Shown here: positions 32,543 through 36,484 of the stretch, one piece after another
Numbering within the stretch: the first letter of the stretch is position 1
Layout: each line of letters starts with the position of its first letter
IMG/VR virus record: IMGVR_UViG_3300030090_002511
Coordinates: 1 to 36,484 of that record
Source of the DNA: a virus
Direction: 5' to 3' (one strand)
DNA: 36,484 nucleotides
Notes under the pieces: model-generated
The model's input: the letters and a program-made list of their open reading frames with translations, nothing else
What the model was told of the DNA's origin: nothing
The model's database searches: none
Program-made: the position numbers and the translations under genes

Positions 32543-32616
32543 GCGCATCAACTTTCGGTTGTCTGTTCTGGACGGTAGTCATCATAGCTTTTTGGTACAA
32601 CTACATTAAAGAATGA
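32539..32616 (+). CDS. 25-residue membrane micro-protein
   Basis: MSASTFGCLFWTVVIIAFWY then NYIKE. One hydrophobic helix, ATGA-coupled to genes on both sides, with no intergenic space. The double coupling and clear membrane character support a real small membrane protein, function unknown. Confidence 0.6.
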   Translation: MSASTFGCLFWTVVIIAFWYNYIKE

Positions 32617-32876
32617 CGATAGAAGAACTACTGAACTGCGACATCGCAGAGCTGGAAGAGATGAGTGACGACGAGCTACGTGAGCATTTCAAGCCTTACC
32701 TAGCTGTAACGCAGCCTGACCCTAACGTGTCAGTTGCAAAACCTAAACGTAAGAAAAGCTCAGCGATGAGCAAAAAGAAAAAACAAACACTAGAAGAACA
32801 GATGCAGGAGCTAGCTAAGCTGAATGGCATAGACCTCGACAACGCATCTGACAACCTGCCCTCTAACCTACGATGA
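32613..32876 (+). CDS. Small charged hypothetical protein
   Basis: 87 residues. An acidic N-terminus (LLNCDIAELEEMSDDELREH) is followed by a Lys-rich linker (KPKRKKSSAMSKKKK) and a helix (LEEQMQELAKLNG). ATGA-coupled both ways. It may bind DNA or a nuclease partner; not recognised. Confidence 0.6.
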   Translation: MTIEELLNCDIAELEEMSDDELREHFKPYLAVTQPDPNVSVAKPKRKKSSAMSKKKKQTLEEQMQELAKLNGIDLDNASDNLPSNLR

Positions 32877-33811
32877 CACAACCTTTAACACTAAAGAAGA
32901 CTAGCGACGGTCGCTACATAGTTAAGATAGATGCTTCGCTCTACAGCCAGACGGCTTGTCCTCGGCGCTTGTGGTACATGGGCGCTCGTGGCCTCACGTA
33001 TGAAGCCAAGTCGCACAAGATGGAGTATGGCACAGCCTTTCACAAAGCGCTTCAAGAGTTCTACACTACAGGCAATGAGAAGGCTGCGACAGCCATTGCG
33101 ATAGAACACTTTGAACAGGATGACATCCACGTACCGGACAATGACTTCCGTAACATGGGACATCTTGTTGCTACGCTCCAACAATACTTCATGGCCTACG
33201 AGCAGTTCGATGGCCTCAAGGCAGACGTTGGCCCAGACGGGCCGCTACTGGAGCAGCGCTTCGCCGTGCCGTACATCACCGATGGTGAGCTACTTGACGT
33301 TGTGCTTTGCGGTACAGTAGACATGATCGGCACGTACAACGGATTACCTGCGCTCATAGATCACAAGACAACCTCACTTAATCAAGTGGAGAAGTACCTA
33401 GATAGCTACCAAAACTCTCCGCAGATGATGTTCTACAGTATGATATGGAAGCGGCTGTTCCCTGACGAGAAGCGTAACGTTGTTATCAACGGTATCTTTC
33501 TCAACCGTAGCGGACGCAACAAGTTCCAACGCTCGCCGTTCATCACGTTCAGCGATCACGTACTCGGAGAGTTTGAGCAGCACCTACGCCAGACGATCAG
33601 CCAGTACACAGCTAACCTACGCGCCGTCATAAAAGATGGGAAAGACCCAGACGATATGTTCTTTCCTAACTTCACTTGCTGCGAGACTAAGTTCGGTAAG
33701 TGTAAGTTCTCTCCAGTTTGTACTACGCCACGCAAGGAAGACCGCGAGACTATTATAGATTCTTTGTTCACAACCACAAACACCTACGACCCATTACTTT
33801 TTCAAGCATGA
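32873..33811 (+). CDS. Cas4/RecB-like PD-(D/E)XK nuclease with likely Fe-S cluster
   Basis: 312 residues. Nuclease-fold signatures are GTAFHKAL (His57), LLEQRF (Glu127), GTVDMIG (Asp150), and LIDHKTTS (Asp163, Lys165), followed by DSYQNSPQM (Gln180). Cysteines flank the domain as in Cas4/AddB proteins: Cys29 (TACPRRLWY) and a C-terminal set CC-x6-C-x5-C (Cys269/270, 277, 283), able to hold a 4Fe-4S cluster. It should be an ssDNA or dsDNA-end exonuclease preparing substrates for annealing. ATGA-coupled to both neighbours. Confidence 0.85.
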   Translation: MTQPLTLKKTSDGRYIVKIDASLYSQTACPRRLWYMGARGLTYEAKSHKMEYGTAFHKALQEFYTTGNEKAATAIAIEHFEQDDIHVPDNDFRNMGHLVATLQQYFMAYEQFDGLKADVGPDGPLLEQRFAVPYITDGELLDVVLCGTVDMIGTYNGLPALIDHKTTSLNQVEKYLDSYQNSPQMMFYSMIWKRLFPDEKRNVVINGIFLNRSGRNKFQRSPFITFSDHVLGEFEQHLRQTISQYTANLRAVIKDGKDPDDMFFPNFTCCETKFGKCKFSPVCTTPRKEDRETIIDSLFTTTNTYDPLLFQA

Positions 33812-34134
33812 TAACTGACGAAGAGATACGAGACTTGGCGCAGCACCGCTATTCGATAGAAGCTGTAGCTAAATTTAACAAGGGCATTGCTGAGCATAAC
33901 CCTAACGGAGACAAGGGGCTGTACCGTATGTCACCCTTGCAGATACTCAACGCCATCGACGAGGAGTTGATAGACGCATGGCACTACTCTGTAGCGCTGC
34001 GCATGAAGATAACCACACTGCTGCTGGATTGTGATGACTACCGTAAGCAGATAGCAAAACTGGAGAAGGAAATCTCTGACCTCAAGAAGGTCAACAAACC
34101 AAAGAAAAATGACAACAACAAAAAGAAAAACTGA
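33808..34134 (+). CDS. Small protein with coiled-coil C-terminus
   Basis: 108 residues from the ATGA at 33808 (MITDEEIRDLAQHRYSIEAV); a longer upstream frame overlaps the nuclease and is rejected. PLQILNAIDEELIDAWHYSV is helical, and the C-terminus (YRKQIAKLEKEISDLKKVNK) is a coiled coil with a Lys/Asn-rich tail. Not recognised; perhaps a partner of the nuclease. Confidence 0.65.
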   Translation: MITDEEIRDLAQHRYSIEAVAKFNKGIAEHNPNGDKGLYRMSPLQILNAIDEELIDAWHYSVALRMKITTLLLDCDDYRKQIAKLEKEISDLKKVNKPKKNDNNKKKN

Positions 34135-34267
34135 CGCTAGGGTAAAAGGCTACCGTGCAGTTATGATACCGGAGCGGCTACACGCACGCTTGAAGAAGCT
34201 CGCCAAGCGCGAGGGTAAACGACTCAACGGCTTAGTGCCAGATCTACTGAAGGAGGCGCTACGATGA
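34109..34267 (+). CDS. Ribbon-helix-helix (Arc/CopG-type) DNA-binding protein
   Basis: 52 residues: MTTTKRKTDARVKGYRAVMI then PERLHARLKKLAKREGKRLN and GLVPDLLKEALR. A beta strand (YRAVMI) followed by two helices joined at a GKRLN turn is the RHH pattern; such proteins bind DNA as dimers over short repeats. It overlaps the previous gene by 26 bases and is ATGA-coupled to the Sak4-like gene. It is a candidate regulator, possibly of the repeated boxes in this genome. Confidence 0.65.
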   Translation: MTTTKRKTDARVKGYRAVMIPERLHARLKKLAKREGKRLNGLVPDLLKEALR

Positions 34268-34920
34268 GTAGTCCTATCATAGGAGTCGTGGGTAGCAGCG
34301 GCACGGGTAAGTCAACATCCCTGCGCAATCTATCTCCCGAGGCCACGCATATCATAGACCTTGAGCGCAAAGGCTTACCGTTTCCTAACGCAAGCAAGTT
34401 CAAGGTTACACCATGCTCCAACATCAAGGAGTTCGACAAAGCGCTAGACGCTGCGCTGGGCGATGAGAAGTGTGAGGTGATTGTCATTGAGTCATTCACC
34501 AAATACACCGAGACGCTCATAGCGTTGGCACAGGCTAGCTTCAAGGGCTACGATGTGTGGTCATACTATAACCGTATGATTCGGGCTACACTCGACAAGG
34601 TTAAGAACGACCGTGCTGTCGTAGTGTTCACCGGCATCGACGAGATTGTGCAGATAGCACAGCCTAGCGGTGACACGTATAACGTACGCCGCGTCAAGGT
34701 GCAGGGTAAGCAACACGAGGGCTGCATTGAGAAGGAGTTCCTTATGGTACTGTTCACCGAGGTCAAACGCGACAAGGATGGTAAGGTAAGCTACGTCTTC
34801 CAGACGAACAGCGACGGCATCACCTCCGCTAAGACTCCGATGGGTATGTTCGACGAGCCGTACATTGACAACGACATCGCCGCTGTCATCGACGCAGCCA
34901 AGAAATACTACAGCGCATGA
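34264..34920 (+). CDS. Sak4-like RecA-fold ATPase (single-strand annealing)
   Basis: 218 residues. Walker A is GSSGTGKST (10-18), Walker B VIVIESFTK (72-80) with catalytic Glu76, then WSYYNRMIRATLDKV and a beta segment with VVFTGIDE. The size and the 'GVVGSSGTGKST ... IIDLE' opening match phage Sak4/AAA_24 proteins, which assist single-strand annealing together with an SSB. It sits near the Cas4-like nuclease and the DUF669-like protein, as expected for a recombination cassette. Confidence 0.8.
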   Translation: MSSPIIGVVGSSGTGKSTSLRNLSPEATHIIDLERKGLPFPNASKFKVTPCSNIKEFDKALDAALGDEKCEVIVIESFTKYTETLIALAQASFKGYDVWSYYNRMIRATLDKVKNDRAVVVFTGIDEIVQIAQPSGDTYNVRRVKVQGKQHEGCIEKEFLMVLFTEVKRDKDGKVSYVFQTNSDGITSAKTPMGMFDEPYIDNDIAAVIDAAKKYYSA

Positions 34921-35210
34921 TAACACAGCGTAACGTATCCGACTTGTTTCAGCGGCTAGACGATGCAGTTACCGATCTCGGTAACGCTAGGCAACAGGTT
35001 CAGACTGCGATGGACGAGTTCCCCGCAGCGCCTGATTGGCCATCGCCGCTAGACCTCAACACAATCCTAGAGGACATTGAGGACTTGTACGGTGTGCCTA
35101 CAAAAGAGTATGACGCTGGCCAACTGCGCAAGCTACGCCAGCTCAAGAACGTCTTAGCTTCTGCTAACATAGACACGATAGATAAACTTATTGAATACAT
35201 CGAACGATGA
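34917..35210 (+). CDS. Small helical hypothetical protein
   Basis: 97 residues. The N-terminus (VSDLFQRLDDAVTDLGNARQ) is helical or coiled; a DLYGVPTKEYDAGQLRKLRQ segment follows. ATGA-coupled to both neighbours in the recombination cassette. Not recognised. Confidence 0.6.
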   Translation: MITQRNVSDLFQRLDDAVTDLGNARQQVQTAMDEFPAAPDWPSPLDLNTILEDIEDLYGVPTKEYDAGQLRKLRQLKNVLASANIDTIDKLIEYIER

Positions 35211-35449
35211 TTAACGAAGAAAAACACTACAAGGAAATAACCATCACGGTAGCGAAAGCTGCTCACGATCTGGTTAAGGAAATCGCAAGCGAGTTGAAGA
35301 TAGAGTATAGCGATGCTATGACTTTGCTTCAGACGATCACGGTAGACAAGCTAACCTACGGTATAGCTCAAGCATTTTCTCCAGAAGACAGCAGGAGCGC
35401 GGTTGACGGGGAACATATAAACGAAGACGCTCCCTCTAATAATAAATAG
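35207..35449 (+). CDS. Small hypothetical protein
   Basis: 80 residues: MINEEKHYKEITITVAKAAH, then DLVKEIASELKIEYSDAMTL. A short strand followed by two helices recalls an RHH-like or swapped-dimer DNA-binding fold, but without basic residues on the strand. The end is disordered. ATGA-coupled to the previous gene; nine bases separate it from the next. Confidence 0.6.
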   Translation: MINEEKHYKEITITVAKAAHDLVKEIASELKIEYSDAMTLLQTITVDKLTYGIAQAFSPEDSRSAVDGEHINEDAPSNNK

Positions 35450-35458
35450 TAAAACATA

Positions 35459-35944
35459 ATGGCAATCATCAACTTAGATGACATCGCAGATAACGTAAGA
35501 CCTTATCTGAAGAAGGACACATACACAGCTCGTATCATCGAGGCTGAGTTCACCACGAGCAAGGCCGGTGCGCCTATGATCGTGATACAATGGGAGGTCG
35601 TAGCTCCAGAAGCTACAGAAGACCTCGAAGGTAACACAGTCCGTATCGCTGGGCTACAGTTCCGTGACTACTGGTCATTCAGCGAGCGTGCTATGGAGAT
35701 CACGTTGAAGAAGATCAAATCGTTTCACCGCGCATTCGATCTCTCCGCTTCCGTAGACACGGACAACCCTGACGTAGATCAGTACACCGGCTTGGCCGCT
35801 GACGTAACCATCGAGACTGAGCAGAGCGCTCAGACTAGCGACGACGGTAGCCCGGTTCTCGACGACAACGGTAACGCTGTGATGAACAACAATTATCGCT
35901 TGAAACGTGTTCTGCGTAAGAACGCCGATCATACGATAGGTTAA
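35459..35944 (+). CDS. Candidate ssDNA-binding protein (DUF669-like)
   Basis: 161 residues. It is beta-rich, with AIINLDDIADNVRPYLKKDT, then YTARIIEAEFTTSKAG and PMIVIQWEVVAPE, the opening typical of DUF669-type phage proteins that often accompany Sak-family ATPases and serve as SSB-like proteins. An acidic linker (QTSDDGSPVLDDNGN) precedes the C-terminus. No Shine-Dalgarno (AGTAAAACATA before the ATG). Role inferred from fold pattern and neighbours. Confidence 0.55.
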   Translation: MAIINLDDIADNVRPYLKKDTYTARIIEAEFTTSKAGAPMIVIQWEVVAPEATEDLEGNTVRIAGLQFRDYWSFSERAMEITLKKIKSFHRAFDLSASVDTDNPDVDQYTGLAADVTIETEQSAQTSDDGSPVLDDNGNAVMNNNYRLKRVLRKNADHTIG

Positions 35945-35955
35945 GGGTAGGTCAC

Positions 35956-36031
35956 GTTATAGTCTTGGTACATACTGCTATTAAGATGCAGACAGGTTTG
36001 ATATCCCTGCATTGATCGCCAAGGCTATAAC
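35956..36031 (+). ncRNA. Structured RNA element A
   Basis: GTTATAGTCTTGG (35956-35968) pairs with CCAAGGCTATAAC (36019-36031) over 13 positions including one T-G wobble. Inside are CTGCTATTAAGATGC, AGGTTT and TTGATCG, shared with element B. A second stem forms from TGCAG/CTGCA. No known family is recognised. Confidence 0.6.
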
Positions 36032-36033
36032 AT

Positions 36034-36115
36034 TTATTTGAGTTGACGGAGTTAAAGACCCCTGCGATACACTCGCGCCCGTTTTACTGCTGGTGGTGCG
36101 GCAGCAACTCAATAA
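36034..36115 (+). other. Long-range stem between elements A and B
   Basis: TTGAGTTG (36038-36045) pairs with CAACTCAA (36105-36112), extendable with a one-base bulge to about 11 bp. The interior contains CTGC/GCAG pairing (CTGCTGGTGGTGCGGCAG). It does not share the A/B core. Confidence 0.4.
36043..36071 (+). promoter_or_regulatory. Weak sigma-70-like promoter between elements A and B
   Basis: TTGACG (36043-36048), 17 bases, GATACA (36066-36071). If used, the transcript would start near 36078 and carry element B as its leader. Confidence 0.3.
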
Positions 36116-36120
36116 TTTCC

Positions 36121-36211
36121 GAAACGTAGGGTACAGAGCTGCTATTAAGATGCGCCGAGGTTTCGAGGTTTAGCTTTCACCTCTTCCCCCTAGTTGATCG
36201 CCCTGCGTTTC
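36121..36211 (+). ncRNA. Structured RNA element B in the leader of the last gene
   Basis: GAAACGTAGGG (36121-36131) pairs with CCCTGCGTTTC (36201-36211), 11 positions with one T-G wobble. The core carries the same CTGCTATTAAGATGC, AGGTTT and TTGATCG blocks as element A, with a longer internal arm (GAGGT/ACCTC). It ends 10 bases before the ATG at 36222, so it probably acts in cis on that gene. Confidence 0.6.
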
Positions 36212-36221
36212 ACTATTTAAA

Positions 36222-36484
36222 ATGTCTGTAGAAACTGTCAGATACAAGATGTCAACCCTACCATACAAAGGGTTGACCGTTGTTTTAGGGAAGCCATCTC
36301 GCTTCGACCGTGCGCAACTGCTTAGCGGCTACGGTGGCCAGATGTTTTTCAATGCGCTCTCGCCGCTGGCTCGGCAGAGTGTAGATGTATTTCTAGCTGA
36401 CGCGCTAAAGAACGGCGAGGTCAGTTACAAGCCGGACACTAAGGTTGTCCTGCTGTTAGGTCAGAAGGCTCTGGATATGGTAGC
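36222..36484 (+). CDS. Possible UDG-like or polymerase-associated protein (cut by window edge)
   Basis: 87 complete codons, open to the right edge: MSVETVRYKMSTLPYKGLTV, then LGKPSRFDRAQLLSGYGGQM, LADALKNGE and TKVVLLLGQKALDMV. 'Strand-L-G-x-x-A-L' with an earlier GYGGQMFFNAL recalls the uracil-DNA-glycosylase fold, which precedes or is fused to phage DNA polymerases in some marine phages. No catalytic residues can be checked in this fragment. No Shine-Dalgarno is present; element B lies immediately upstream. Confidence 0.55.
   Translation, partial: MSVETVRYKMSTLPYKGLTVVLGKPSRFDRAQLLSGYGGQMFFNALSPLARQSVDVFLADALKNGEVSYKPDTKVVLLLGQKALDMV

Noticed and set aside
34525-34545. TTGGCACAGGCTAGC as a sigma-54 promoter
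   Set aside because: GG and GC are nine bases apart, and it lies inside the Sak4-like gene.
1-36484. tRNA genes, integrase, phage RNA polymerase
   Set aside because: I looked for cloverleaf arms with TTCRA loops, recombinase signatures and polymerase motifs, and saw none that I could support.

Overview
The window looks like most of the genome of a tailed, apparently lytic phage with a short podovirus-type tail. All recognisable virion genes lie on the minus strand (1 to about 23990) and all recognisable replication, recombination and regulatory genes lie on the plus strand (about 25090 to the right edge). The two halves diverge from a roughly 430-base AT-rich, repeat-bearing gap (24661-25092) that looks like an origin or control region. 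I see no integrase, lysogeny repressor, tRNA, CRISPR array or phage RNA polymerase. Both edges cut genes: an internal-virion-type protein on the left and a possible uracil-DNA-glycosylase-like or polymerase-associated protein on the right. The style of the genes is that of uncultured marine or freshwater phages; the host cannot be named from the sequence.

Virion half, in order of transcription (right to left): a small gene set off by its own promoter and terminator (24133-24600); two very small ORFs; a 1173-residue proline-rich protein; putative small terminase; large terminase; portal; a short conserved protein; acidic scaffold; a long structured leader; major capsid protein; a terminator; a small virion-like protein; and a 1527-residue fibre with adhesin-type repeats and an S74 intramolecular chaperone. 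A compact group of small genes follows: an MscS-like membrane protein, two lipoproteins (one nested out of frame as an o-spanin), two holin-sized membrane proteins and several very basic proteins. The tail adaptor, the tail nozzle (tubular B-like) protein and internal virion proteins complete it. No endolysin is recognisable.

Early half, left to right: a single-span membrane peptide, an SF2 helicase, a run of small unknown genes coupled by ATGA overlaps, a sigma-54-activator-type AAA+ ATPase, more small genes, a Cas4/RecB-like nuclease with a likely Fe-S cluster, a ribbon-helix-helix protein, a Sak4-like ATPase and a DUF669-like candidate ssDNA-binding protein. The last four suggest DNA end-processing and single-strand annealing. 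Then comes a 270-base gap with structured elements.

The most unusual observations are these. (1) The phage encodes an NtrC-type AAA+ protein with Walker A, a GSFTGA loop, Walker B and arginine fingers but no DNA-binding domain. Immediately downstream is a sequence matching the sigma-54 -24/-12 promoter (GG-N10-GC). A near copy of it, with the same upstream TTTAGAAGATAG box at identical spacing, sits on the other strand before the capsid gene. Together they suggest a phage-encoded sigma-54 switch linking the early and capsid transcription units. (2) Two related structured elements (35956-36031 and 36121-36211) share a core inside covarying closing stems; the second ends 10 bases before a start codon, which suggests a new cis-regulatory RNA. 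(3) The capsid leader contains three consecutive hairpins, the last followed by a T-run. (4) Two 35-base nested inverted repeats flank an AT-rich tract between the divergent operons.
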